NCBI RefSeq assembly: GCF_003217515.1
Contig: NZ_QJSX01000021.1
Location: 1-57,207, forward strand
Length of the DNA: 57,207 bases
From: Deinococcus yavapaiensis KR-236
Lineage (GTDB): Bacteria; Deinococcota; Deinococci; Deinococcales; Deinococcaceae
Direction of reading: 5' to 3'
Below are positions 8,649 to 16,391 of the stretch, in pieces. The stretch's first letter is position 1; each line of letters begins with the position of its first letter. The notes under the pieces are model-generated. The model saw only the letters and a program-made list of their open reading frames with translations. It searched no databases and was not told the origin of the DNA. A program made the position numbers and the translations under genes.

Positions 8649-9433
8649 AGCGCTTCCTTTCCGTACTCTCCCGCCGCCGCGCCGCGCCCGAGGTACGCTT
8701 CCATGACGCGCGGATCGTTCCGTACCTGGTGAGGCAGACCTTCGGCGATCTTCGTGCCGTAGTCGAGCACGGTGATCTGCTCGCTGAGGGTCATGACGAG
8801 GCGCATGTCGTGCTCGATCAACACGATCGTGATGCCGAGCTCGTCGCGAATTCGGCGAATGAGACTCTTGAGATCTTCGGTTTCACGCGGATTCATTCCG
8901 GCGGCCGGCTCGTCGAGCAGCAGCAGCTTGGGGTCGGTCGCGAGCGCCCGAGCGATTTCCAGGCGGCGCTGGTCGCCGTACGGCAAGTTGGTGGCGTACT
9001 CGTTGCGGTAACGATCGAGTCCGACGAACTGCAGCAACTCACGGCCACGCGCGCGCGCCTGGCGTTCGTCTTCGTGAAAGCGGCGGTTGTGCAGCAAGGC
9101 GTCCACGAACGACGACTTCATGCGAGGATGGCGGCCGACGAGCAGATTCTCCTCGACCGTCATCGCTCCGAACAGACGAATGTTCTGGAACGTGCGCGCG
9201 ATGCCCGCCGCCGTCACTTGATCCGGTCTGAGGCCCACGAGGTCACGTCCGTCGAGGGTGACGACCCCGTTGTCGGGCTTGTAGATGCCCGTCACCATGT
9301 TGAAGAACGTCGTCTTGCCCGCGCCGTTCGGGCCGATCACGGACGCGATGCGCCGACCGGGCACTTCGAGGTCCACGGCGTTCACGGCGAGCAGACCGCC
9401 GAACGTCTTCGTGAGGTTCTTGACCGACAGCAT
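8645..9433 (-). CDS. livG: Branched-chain amino acid ABC transporter ATPase LivG
   Basis: 262 residues. Walker A is GPNGAGKTTFFN, the Q-loop region carries ARTFQNIRLFG (a LivG hallmark), the signature is the usual LivG variant LPYGDQRRLEIARAL, and Walker B is LLLLDEPAAGMNP. A C-terminal LivG-specific tail ending near PHQVRNDPRVMEAYLG is present. It forms a heterodimer with LivF. Its first base overlaps the last base of the livM stop codon. Confidence 0.96.
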   Translation of the reverse strand: MLSVKNLTKTFGGLLAVNAVDLEVPGRRIASVIGPNGAGKTTFFNMVTGIYKPDNGVVTLDGRDLVGLRPDQVTAAGIARTFQNIRLFGAMTVEENLLVGRHPRMKSSFVDALLHNRRFHEDERQARARGRELLQFVGLDRYRNEYATNLPYGDQRRLEIARALATDPKLLLLDEPAAGMNPRETEDLKSLIRRIRDELGITIVLIEHDMRLVMTLSEQITVLDYGTKIAEGLPHQVRNDPRVMEAYLGRGAAAGEYGKEAL

Positions 9434-10830
9434 TACTTCTCTCCTCCCGTGCGGTCGTTTTCTTCGCGCGTAGCGAGGCCGGGCGAGCGCGAGTCCGTGC
9501 CGATGTTTCGACCCGTCGTGAGGGCGCCGTCGTTCGCGTGCCGCTCGGCGTTGTCCCCGAGCGAGTCCACCGCTCCGACCGCGCCGTCGCCCTCATGCAT
9601 TTCGATTTTACGGCGCACGTTCGGCAAGAGACCTTCGGGGCGGAAGAGCATCATAAGCACCAAGATGATGCCGAACACGAGCCGCTGATACTGCGCGGGA
9701 TCGAGGGTGGCGTTGAGGCCGCCCGGAAAGGCCCCTTGAATCTGCTCGCTTAGAGCGGGCAGGAGATTGAGGTTGAGCAGCGTCACGACCGTCGCCCCGA
9801 GGATCACGCCGGGAATAGAGCCCATGCCGCCGAGAATCACCATCGACAGCACGCCGATCGATTGGAAGAAGTTGAACGACTCGGGCGAGATGAACTGCTG
9901 CTTGGCGGCGAACACGACGCCCATGATGCCGGCGAACGAGGCGCCCGACGCGAACGCCAGCAGCTTCGTGCGCACGAGGGGAATGCCCATCGCTTGCGCG
10001 GCCACCTCGTCTTCGCGAATGGCGATCCACGCGCGGCCGATGCGCGACCGGTCGAGTCGCATGTTCACGATGATCACGAGGAGAATGATCAACAGCACGA
10101 GAAAGTACAAGAAGAAGAGGTTGAACTGCTCGGGCGCGAAGCCGAGGGAATTCGCGATGGAATTCAAGATCGGCACGGGCGCACTGCCGATCGGGGTGAT
10201 GCCTTGCGAGCCGTTCGTGTACTTCGTGAGGTTCGTGGCGAGGACGCGAATGACTTCACCAAGGCCGAGCGTCACGATGGCGAGGTAGTCGCCTCGCAAC
10301 TTCAGCACGGGCAGACCGATCACGATTCCGACGATGGCGGCCGCCGCGATGGCGAGAATCAAGAAAAGCCAAAAGAGGTTCGGGTTGACGCTCGACAGCC
10401 CGGCATTTCCCAGGATACGGCCGATTTGCGGCGAAGCGAAGATGCCCCACAAGTAGGCGCCCACCGCGAAGAAGGCGACGTAGCCGAGGTCGAGCAGACC
10501 CGCGAGCCCGACGACGATGTTGAGGCCGAGGGCGAGCGCCGCGAAGATACTGATTTGAATCGCGAGGTCGAAGATGCCGGTGTTCTGCCGCCCGACGAGG
10601 GGCAGCACGACGATCAAGCTCCCGAGGGCCACGACGAGCCTCGCCCACGGCGCGGCTCGCCATTGAAATGCGAACAGCAAATTCGCGAGGAACAGCACCA
10701 GCAAGCCCGACTGCAGCACGGCAGGCAAGTTCTTCTCGAAGACGAGCATCAAGAAACTGGTGATGGCCGCGTAGCCGACGAGCAGCCACGTGCGGTCCGA
10801 ACGAGGAGAGGGTCGAAGAGCGGCCGTCAT
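9433..10830 (-). CDS. livM: Branched-chain amino acid ABC permease LivM with C-terminal tail
   Basis: 465 residues, longer than many LivM proteins. About ten hydrophobic segments span residues 12-405, with the family motif GLAGLLDLGYVAFFAVGAYLW near residue 105 and the cytoplasmic coupling region DEVAAQAMGIPLVRTKLLAF near 275. After the last membrane segment (FRPEGLLPNVRRK) there is an extra, charged, low-complexity tail of roughly 55 residues rich in D, E, G, R and N, which LivM does not normally have. Start overlaps livH (ATGA). Confidence 0.94.
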   Translation of the reverse strand: MTAALRPSPRSDRTWLLVGYAAITSFLMLVFEKNLPAVLQSGLLVLFLANLLFAFQWRAAPWARLVVALGSLIVVLPLVGRQNTGIFDLAIQISIFAALALGLNIVVGLAGLLDLGYVAFFAVGAYLWGIFASPQIGRILGNAGLSSVNPNLFWLFLILAIAAAAIVGIVIGLPVLKLRGDYLAIVTLGLGEVIRVLATNLTKYTNGSQGITPIGSAPVPILNSIANSLGFAPEQFNLFFLYFLVLLIILLVIIVNMRLDRSRIGRAWIAIREDEVAAQAMGIPLVRTKLLAFASGASFAGIMGVVFAAKQQFISPESFNFFQSIGVLSMVILGGMGSIPGVILGATVVTLLNLNLLPALSEQIQGAFPGGLNATLDPAQYQRLVFGIILVLMMLFRPEGLLPNVRRKIEMHEGDGAVGAVDSLGDNAERHANDGALTTGRNIGTDSRSPGLATREENDRTGGEK

Positions 10831-11813
10831 ACTTTCTCCGTGTTGCCGCGGCCCAACAGGCCTTGCGGCTTGAGCATGAGAATCAGGATGAGCGCGAGGA
10901 AGGCGCCGATGTCCTTGTACTCCGCCCCGATCGCCTGCAGAAACGACAGCGGTTGGAACAGCGAGCCGAAGATCGAAATGATTCCGAGGAAGTTCTCCAA
11001 AAGGCCGAGCACGAGTCCGCCGAGCACCGCGCCTGGAATCGAGCCGATGCCGCCGAGCACCGCCGCCGTGAAGGCCTTGATGCCGGGAATGATGCCGCTG
11101 TAGGCGTTCACCGTTCCGAACTGCAGCCCGAACATCACGCCGCCCACCCCGCCGAGCGCTCCGCCGATGAGGAAGGTCAAGGCGATCATTCGGTTCGCGT
11201 CGATGCCCATCAGTCCGGCCGTCGTACGATCTTGTGCGACCGCGCGAATGGCGCGTCCGACCCGGGTGCGGTTGACGAGGTAATTCAAGAACGCCAGCAT
11301 CAAGAGCGCGATGACGACGATCAAGATGTCCTTGACGCTGAGACGCACCCCGAGCGACGTCACGAACGCGGGCAGGCTCAACTGGGAGTTGAACTCGGTG
11401 GGCAACTCGTACACGAGGTTGAAGCGGCCTTGCGTGCCTTCCAGGAACTTCAAAAGGTCTTGCAAAATCAGCGAGACGCCGATCGCCGTGATGAGCGGTA
11501 CGAGGCGAGGCGCGCCGCGCAGCGGACGGTAAGCGAGGCGTTCGATCACCACGTTGAGAACGCCTGCGACGAGCATCGCCGCGAAGAGTGCGATCAAAAG
11601 CTTGAGGTAGGCGTTCAGCGCGACGGGCGCGAGGATGCGAAACGCTTCGAAGCCGACGACCGCGCCCGTGACGAACACCTCGGAGTGCGCGAAGTTGATG
11701 AGTTGCAGCACCCCGTACACCATCGTGTACCCGAGCGCGATGATCGCGTACACGAAGCCCAGGGTGAGGCCCGTCACGAGCACTTGGACGAGCAATGGTC
11801 CGACGATATCCAC
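10827..11813 (-). CDS. livH: Branched-chain amino acid ABC permease LivH
   Basis: 328 residues. LivH hallmarks: GLTLGFVYAIIALGYTMVYGVLQLINFAHSEV at the N-terminus (given in family as GxxYALxALGxxLxxG..NFAHG), RAIRAVAQDRTTAGLMGI as the coupling loop (about 205-222), and AFTAAVLGGIGSIPGAVLGG near 265. It forms the membrane channel with LivM. It is separated from livK by 132 bp that contain a terminator-like hairpin, so permease genes are probably transcribed less than the binding protein. Confidence 0.95.
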   Translation of the reverse strand: MDIVGPLLVQVLVTGLTLGFVYAIIALGYTMVYGVLQLINFAHSEVFVTGAVVGFEAFRILAPVALNAYLKLLIALFAAMLVAGVLNVVIERLAYRPLRGAPRLVPLITAIGVSLILQDLLKFLEGTQGRFNLVYELPTEFNSQLSLPAFVTSLGVRLSVKDILIVVIALLMLAFLNYLVNRTRVGRAIRAVAQDRTTAGLMGIDANRMIALTFLIGGALGGVGGVMFGLQFGTVNAYSGIIPGIKAFTAAVLGGIGSIPGAVLGGLVLGLLENFLGIISIFGSLFQPLSFLQAIGAEYKDIGAFLALILILMLKPQGLLGRGNTEKV

Positions 11814-11882
11814 GAATCTCCCTTCCGTTCCTACGACGAACTCCGCTCGACGAGGACGTTCGAACGGAGTCTTACTCGAAAA

Positions 11883-11905
11883 GGGCCGAGCGCGCGGCTC
11901 GGCCC
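11883..11905 (-). terminator. Terminator-like hairpin after livK
   Basis: 9-bp perfect stem GGGCCGAGC/GCTCGGCCC with a 5-base loop, followed on the minus strand by TTTT. It lies between livK and livH, so it likely gives partial termination and a higher dose of the binding protein. Confidence 0.8.
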
Positions 11906-11945
11906 TCGACTACACGTTCAAGCTGTTTACGACCCGGTGGGACGA

Positions 11946-13112
11946 TCAGCGACGCGGAGGCTCGACCGTGAGTTCGGCGGCGACGCGCGTCGAGAGGTTG
12001 GGGCGCACTTCGACGATGTACATCGTCGCGCTTTGACGATCGCCGACCGAGTTGAAGCGCAGGCTGCCCGAGAGCAGGCCGGTCGCGTTGATGCCGCGAA
12101 TCGCCGTTTGCACTTGAGCGCGCGTCGGGAGCTTGTTGCCGTTGCTGCGAATGGCGTTGAGGACGCCTTGCAAAACGACCTTGGCAGAATCGTAGCCGTT
12201 CGCGCCGAAGCCTTGCGCGTCGGTGTTGAACGTCTTCTTGTACAGCGCGGCGAAGCTACGCGCGGTCGGCAGCTCGGAAAGCGGCGCGGCCACCGTCGTG
12301 AAGAGCGCGCCCGCGGCGGCGCTGCCGGCGATGCGTTGCAAGTCGGTGGAGTCCCATCCGTCGCCGCCCATGACCTTGGCCTTCACGCCCGCGTCACGCA
12401 GTTGCTTGATGAACACGCCCGCTTGGTCGTAGATCGAGCCGAAGTAGATGACGTCGGGGTTGAGCGCGCGGATCTTGATGATGAGAGGCTGGAAGTTGTT
12501 CTTTTCTTCCGTGCCTTCCGAGCCGAGCACACGCACGCCGTTGGCCTTGAGGTACTTCTCGACTTCGGCCGACAGACCTTCGCCGTACGCCGTCTTGTCG
12601 TTGAGGACGTACGCCGTCTTGGCCTTGAGGGTCTGGATGATGTAACGGCCGGCGGCCGGACCTTGTGCGTCGTCGCGCGCGACGATGCGGTTCATGTTCT
12701 TCAGGGCGCGGTCGGTGACGGCGTTGGCCGTGTTGGCGGGCGAAACCATGGCGACGTTGGCGGGCGCGAGGACTTCCGACGCGGGAATCGCGACGCCCGA
12801 GTTCAGGGTGCCGACGACGGCGAGGATGTCACGATCGGCCGCGATGCGGCGAGCGCTCGCGGTGCCCGTGGCGGGTTCGGCTTGGTCGTCGTACGCGACG
12901 AGTTGCAAGTTGAAGCCGAGGTTCGCGAAGCGCTGACGGTACTCGTTGAGGGCGAGTTGCGCGCCGTTGCGGATTTGCGTGCCGAGGTTCGATTGACCGC
13001 CCGACAGGGGGCTGAGCGTCGCGATCTTGATCGTTTGACGCGTCTGGGCCAGCGAGGAGCCGAGCGACAACGCGCCGACGAGGGCGAGGGTGATTGCACC
13101 AATTCTCTTCAT
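11946..13112 (-). CDS. livK: Branched-chain amino acid-binding protein LivK/LivJ
   Basis: 388 residues from the ATG at 13112, chosen because GGAGG lies 5 bases upstream and the next residues form a signal peptide (MKRIGAITLALVGALSLGSSLA); the frame is open to 13211 but the promoter overlaps that part. Mature protein has the periplasmic-binding-protein type I fold: IKIATLSPLSGGQSNLG, VVGTLNSGVAIPASEVLA, YVLNDKTAYGEGLSAEVEKYL and GGDGWDS. It delivers Leu/Ile/Val or related amino acids to LivHMGF. A strong promoter at 13162-13190 drives it. Confidence 0.95.
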   Translation of the reverse strand: MKRIGAITLALVGALSLGSSLAQTRQTIKIATLSPLSGGQSNLGTQIRNGAQLALNEYRQRFANLGFNLQLVAYDDQAEPATGTASARRIAADRDILAVVGTLNSGVAIPASEVLAPANVAMVSPANTANAVTDRALKNMNRIVARDDAQGPAAGRYIIQTLKAKTAYVLNDKTAYGEGLSAEVEKYLKANGVRVLGSEGTEEKNNFQPLIIKIRALNPDVIYFGSIYDQAGVFIKQLRDAGVKAKVMGGDGWDSTDLQRIAGSAAAGALFTTVAAPLSELPTARSFAALYKKTFNTDAQGFGANGYDSAKVVLQGVLNAIRSNGNKLPTRAQVQTAIRGINATGLLSGSLRFNSVGDRQSATMYIVEVRPNLSTRVAAELTVEPPRR

Positions 13113-13161
13113 ACGTCCTCCACTTGACAGAGGCGCCAAGCGCCAGTTTGAGATTTGCGTC

Positions 13162-13190
13162 ATTCTATGGGCGCCTTTAGCGCTTGTCAA
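13162..13190 (-). promoter_or_regulatory. Sigma-70 promoter of the liv operon
   Basis: On the minus strand a perfect TTGACA (13185-13190), 17-bp spacer and TAGAAT (13162-13167). An inverted repeat GGCGCCT/AGGCGCC-type pattern lies in and just downstream of the spacer (GCGCCC, GGCGCTTGGCGCC), a possible operator. Confidence 0.8.
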
Positions 13191-13233
13191 TAAAATCCTG
13201 ACGAGGGTCACAAATAGCCGATTGTGGCCAAAT

Positions 13234-14574
13234 TCATACTTCGCCGAGATAACGCTCTACTTCCCAAGGATGAACTTCCGCCGAGTAGGCGTTCCACTCG
13301 GCGCGCTTCGCCGCGATGAAGTGGTCCACGACGTGCTCGCCGAGCGCGGCACGCAGCACCTCGTCCTTCTCCAATTCCTCGACCGCCTCGCCGAGGTTGG
13401 CGGGCAGATTTCGAATGCGGTGGGCTCGACGCTCGCGCACCGTCATCTTGTAGATGTTGCGCTGAATGGGCGGCGGCGGCTCGGTCTGCTCCTCGATGCC
13501 GTGCAGTCCCGCCGCCAGCATCGCCGCGAGGGCGAGATACGGATTGCACGCCGGGTCGGGCAAGCGCAACTCGGCGCGGGTGCTCACTCCGCGCTTGGCG
13601 GGAACGCGAATCATCGCCGATCGGTTCGACGTGCTCCACGCGGCCGTCGTCGGCGCTTCGAAACCTGGCACGAGACGCTTGTACGAGTTCACGAGCGGAT
13701 TGGTGATCGCGCACAAGCCCGGCGCGTGCTCCAAGAGTCCCCCGATGAAGCGCATCGCCACGTCCGACAGGCCGTGCTCGCCGCCCTCCTCGTAAAAGGC
13801 GTTGCGGCCGTCTTTGAACAGTGACAAGTGCACGTGCATGCCGCTTCCGGCGAGGCGTCCGACCGGCTTGGGCATGAACGACGCGTGCAAGCCGTATTCC
13901 AACGCGACGCGCTTCACGACGAACTTGAACGTGCAGATGTTGTCGGCCGTGCGCAAGGCGTCGGTGTAACGAAAGTCGATTTCGTGCTGACCGGGCGCGA
14001 CTTCGTGGTGTGCCGCCTCGATCTCGAAGCCGAGCCCCACCAAGACGTTCGTGATCTCGCGCCGCAGCCGCTCTCCTCGGTCGATGGGCGCGAGGTCGAA
14101 GTAGCCCGCGTGGTCGTTGGTGATGGTCGTCGGTCGTCCCGCCGCGTCGCGCTCGAACAAGAAGAACTCGGGCTCGGGGCCCGCGAACATCTCGAAGCCT
14201 GCCTGCTTGGCCCGCTCGATTTGGCGGCGCAGCACGAAGCGCGGGTCGCCTTCGAACGGCTCTCCGCCGGGCAAGGCGACGTCGCAGATGACGCGCGCCA
14301 CGCGGCCGCGCTGCCCTTCCACCTCCGAGAAGGTCGGCAGCACCAGAAACGTCGAAAAGTCGGGCTTCAGCAGCATGTCGGACTCCTCGATGCGCGTGAA
14401 ACCCTCGATGGACGATCCGTCGAACATGATCTCCCCGGCGAGCGCCTTCTCGAACTGAGAGGCAGGCACCTCGACGTTTTTCACGAAGCCGAGGATGTCG
14501 GTGAATTGAAGGCGCAGGAATCGCACGTCGCCGGACGTGAGTCGCGCGAGGATCTCGCTTTTGGTCATGCTCAT
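13234..14574 (-). CDS. glnA: Glutamine synthetase type I (alpha subtype)
   Basis: 446 residues from the ATG at 14574, preceded by AAGGG at 6 bases; a second ATG lies two codons later. It makes glutamine from glutamate, ammonia and ATP as a dodecamer. Visible motifs: FDGSSIEGF, the metal/glutamate site FAGPEPEFFLF, HHEVAPGQHEIDF, the ATP loop FMPKPVGRLAGSGMHVHLS and NRSAMIRVP with the catalytic RAELRLPDPACNPYLA. The region following EEQTEPPPPIQRNIY lacks the adenylylation tyrosine loop of GSI-beta, so it is the alpha type, normally controlled by feedback and a regulator rather than by adenylylation. It lies just downstream of the divergent acetyltransferase promoter and next to the liv operon, a nitrogen-themed pairing. 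Confidence 0.97.
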   Translation of the reverse strand: MSMTKSEILARLTSGDVRFLRLQFTDILGFVKNVEVPASQFEKALAGEIMFDGSSIEGFTRIEESDMLLKPDFSTFLVLPTFSEVEGQRGRVARVICDVALPGGEPFEGDPRFVLRRQIERAKQAGFEMFAGPEPEFFLFERDAAGRPTTITNDHAGYFDLAPIDRGERLRREITNVLVGLGFEIEAAHHEVAPGQHEIDFRYTDALRTADNICTFKFVVKRVALEYGLHASFMPKPVGRLAGSGMHVHLSLFKDGRNAFYEEGGEHGLSDVAMRFIGGLLEHAPGLCAITNPLVNSYKRLVPGFEAPTTAAWSTSNRSAMIRVPAKRGVSTRAELRLPDPACNPYLALAAMLAAGLHGIEEQTEPPPPIQRNIYKMTVRERRAHRIRNLPANLGEAVEELEKDEVLRAALGEHVVDHFIAAKRAEWNAYSAEVHPWEVERYLGEV

Positions 14575-14645
14575 GCTCGCCCTTGAGCTTAGCTCAGCGA
14601 AGCGTCTTTGAGCGTTGTGCACTCTCGAAGAGGCGAGCGTGGTGT

Positions 14646-14651
14646 TACCAT
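14646..14651 (+). promoter_or_regulatory. Possible -10 box of the acetyltransferase gene
   Basis: TACCAT 9 bases before ATG 14661 with no Shine-Dalgarno sequence. This is the longest spacing of the leaderless-type starts in the window and so the least certain. Confidence 0.35.
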
Positions 14652-14660
14652 TTGCTCAGC

Positions 14661-15497
14661 ATGTTGAACTTCCTGCGGCGTCCCGCCGTTACAGAGGAAG
14701 AGCTGGTGGAAGCCCTCGCCGAGTGTGGTCTGGACGGCACTTCGCACATCGTCGCGCACGCCTCGCTGCGCGCCTTCGGCTTCGTGGAGGGCGGCGCGCC
14801 CGCCATGATCCGGGCGCTTCGCACGGCCGCCGCGACCGTCGTCATGCCTGCCTTCAGCTACTACACCTTGGTGTGGCCCGAGGAAGGGCGCCAACCCGAC
14901 TGGCCTCGTCCCGCGCCACCTCCCGGCGCGGGGTTCGGGCGTTTCACGCGGGTGAGCAGCGACATCGGGCGCGTGCCGCAAACGCTCGTCGACGACCCGT
15001 CGACGCTCCGCTCCTTCCACCCGGCTCTGAGCTTCGTCGCAGTCGGCGACCAAGCCAAGGAGATTCTCGACGCGCAGACGCTCGAAGCGCCGTACGCGCC
15101 GATCGGAAAACTGTACGACCTCGACGGTCACACGGTGCTGCTCGGCGTGGACCACCGCAGCAACACCACCGTCCACTACGGCGAGTACCTCGCCGGGATG
15201 CCGCTGCTCGACCGTTACGTGATGGTGAACGGCAAGGTGCGCAAGACGAGCTTCCCGAATTGCTCGGCGGACTTCGGCCGCATCGCCTCGAACATCGAAG
15301 GTCGGGTCGCGCACGTCGGGCGCGGCAAGATCAGCGTCTTCGAAGTGCGCGAACTCGTCGACCGTACCGTCGAGCTGCTGTCGCACGATCCGGAAGCGCT
15401 GTTGTGCACCTATCCCGGCTGCCGCTGCCAAGCCGTGCGAACGCTCGTACGCAAGCACGGCCTCACGCCGCGCCCACACGTCAACGTCAACGCTTGA
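14661..15497 (+). CDS. AAC(3)-fold acetyltransferase (Antibiotic_NAT family)
   Basis: 278 residues from ATG 14661; the frame is open from 14583 but homologues begin with the EEELVEALAECGLDG helix and TACCAT is just upstream of this ATG. Family signs are VAHASLRAFGFVEGG, RFTRVSSDIGRVPQTLV, RSFHPALSFVAVG and LLGVDHRSNTTVHYGEYLA, where the D-H pair is the catalytic centre of aminoglycoside 3-N-acetyltransferases and YokD. A cysteine cluster near the C-terminus (CTYPGCRC) is typical of the family. Real substrates of most such chromosomal proteins are unknown; resistance should not be assumed. Its stop overlaps that of the convergent reductase by 11 bp. Confidence 0.88.
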   Translation: MLNFLRRPAVTEEELVEALAECGLDGTSHIVAHASLRAFGFVEGGAPAMIRALRTAAATVVMPAFSYYTLVWPEEGRQPDWPRPAPPPGAGFGRFTRVSSDIGRVPQTLVDDPSTLRSFHPALSFVAVGDQAKEILDAQTLEAPYAPIGKLYDLDGHTVLLGVDHRSNTTVHYGEYLAGMPLLDRYVMVNGKVRKTSFPNCSADFGRIASNIEGRVAHVGRGKISVFEVRELVDRTVELLSHDPEALLCTYPGCRCQAVRTLVRKHGLTPRPHVNVNA

Positions 15498-16374
15498 AGT
15501 CGGGAAGCTTCTTGTCGCTGGAGTGGCCCGGCTTCACATTGAGGTCGGGCCGCACGAAGTGAACGGCGTGGTTCGCCGCGACGCCGCCCTGCGCAAAACC
15601 TGCCGCGAGCAACTTCAAGTCGCCTCCGTTCGACGAGAGGTCGCCCGCGACGAACACGCCCGGCAAGTTCGTCGCGCCGCTCGCGTCCGCGACGACGTAC
15701 TCGCCCGTCCAAGCGAGGTTCCAGCTCGACAGGGGAGACAAGTCGGGCAGGTAGCCGTTCAGCACGAACGTCGCGTCGAACGCCCCGAGATCGGCGAGGT
15801 CCGAAGGAGCGCGCACGTCGAGCTTCGAGAGCGCGGCGAGCTGCTCGGGCGTCCCTCGAAAGAGGGCTCGGCGGTGTCCGAGCAGGACGTGAGCACCCGC
15901 GTCGTGCAAGGCGAGCGCCAGCGTCGCGGCTTGCGGTACGCCTCCGAACACGAGGACTCGCTTGCCCGCGAGGCTCGTCACGTCGGTCGGCACCTCGTCG
16001 TTTCGAGGCCGCAACGCGCCGATGCCCGCCGAGAGAATCACGGCGCTCGCCGTGTACGACGCGACGTTCGTCGTGACCGTCCACGCGCCTTCCGAGCGCT
16101 CCAACTTCGTCGCGACGCTTTGGAGTTCGACGGCCGGATCGAAGCGTGACAGTTGCTTCACCAGCTTCTCGACGAGGTCGGCGGCGCGCACGGCGGGAAA
16201 GCCCGGAGCGTCGTACACGAACTTCTCGGGGTAGAGCGCCGCGAGTTGACCGCCGAGTTCCGGGCGCGCCTCCACGATCCTCACGGTGAGGCCGCGCAAG
16301 GCGACGTAGAAGGCGGCGTACAGCCCGACCGGTCCGCCTCCCACGATCAACACGTCCGAATGGGGGTTCGACAC
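15487..16374 (-). CDS. Ferredoxin/flavodoxin-NADP reductase, TrxR-like (YumC type)
   Basis: 295 residues from a GTG at 16374. FAD-binding VLIVGGGPVGLYAAF at the N-terminus, ELGGQLAALYPEKFVYDAPGF typical of the thioredoxin-reductase-like FNR group, and the C-terminal FAD contact VFVAGDLSSNGGDLKLLAAGFAQGG. There is no CxxC, so it is not a thioredoxin reductase. The nucleotide loop is GGVPQAATLA rather than the usual GGGDSA, an unusual NADPH site. It follows the fprA-like gene at a 17-bp distance and is probably co-transcribed. It would shuttle electrons between NADPH and ferredoxin, flavodoxin or a flavoprotein. Confidence 0.85.
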   Translation of the reverse strand: MSNPHSDVLIVGGGPVGLYAAFYVALRGLTVRIVEARPELGGQLAALYPEKFVYDAPGFPAVRAADLVEKLVKQLSRFDPAVELQSVATKLERSEGAWTVTTNVASYTASAVILSAGIGALRPRNDEVPTDVTSLAGKRVLVFGGVPQAATLALALHDAGAHVLLGHRRALFRGTPEQLAALSKLDVRAPSDLADLGAFDATFVLNGYLPDLSPLSSWNLAWTGEYVVADASGATNLPGVFVAGDLSSNGGDLKLLAAGFAQGGVAANHAVHFVRPDLNVKPGHSSDKKLPDFKR

Positions 16375-16391
16375 GCGAGAATCCTGTCGAA

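Noticed and set aside
10863..13127. A 754-residue open frame opposite livH/livK
   Set aside because: Spans two genes and an intergenic terminator on the other strand, with no recognisable domain.
14661..15497. Acquired aminoglycoside resistance gene
   Set aside because: The AAC(3) fold is common in chromosomal proteins with unknown substrates; there is no mobile context and codon use fits the neighbours.
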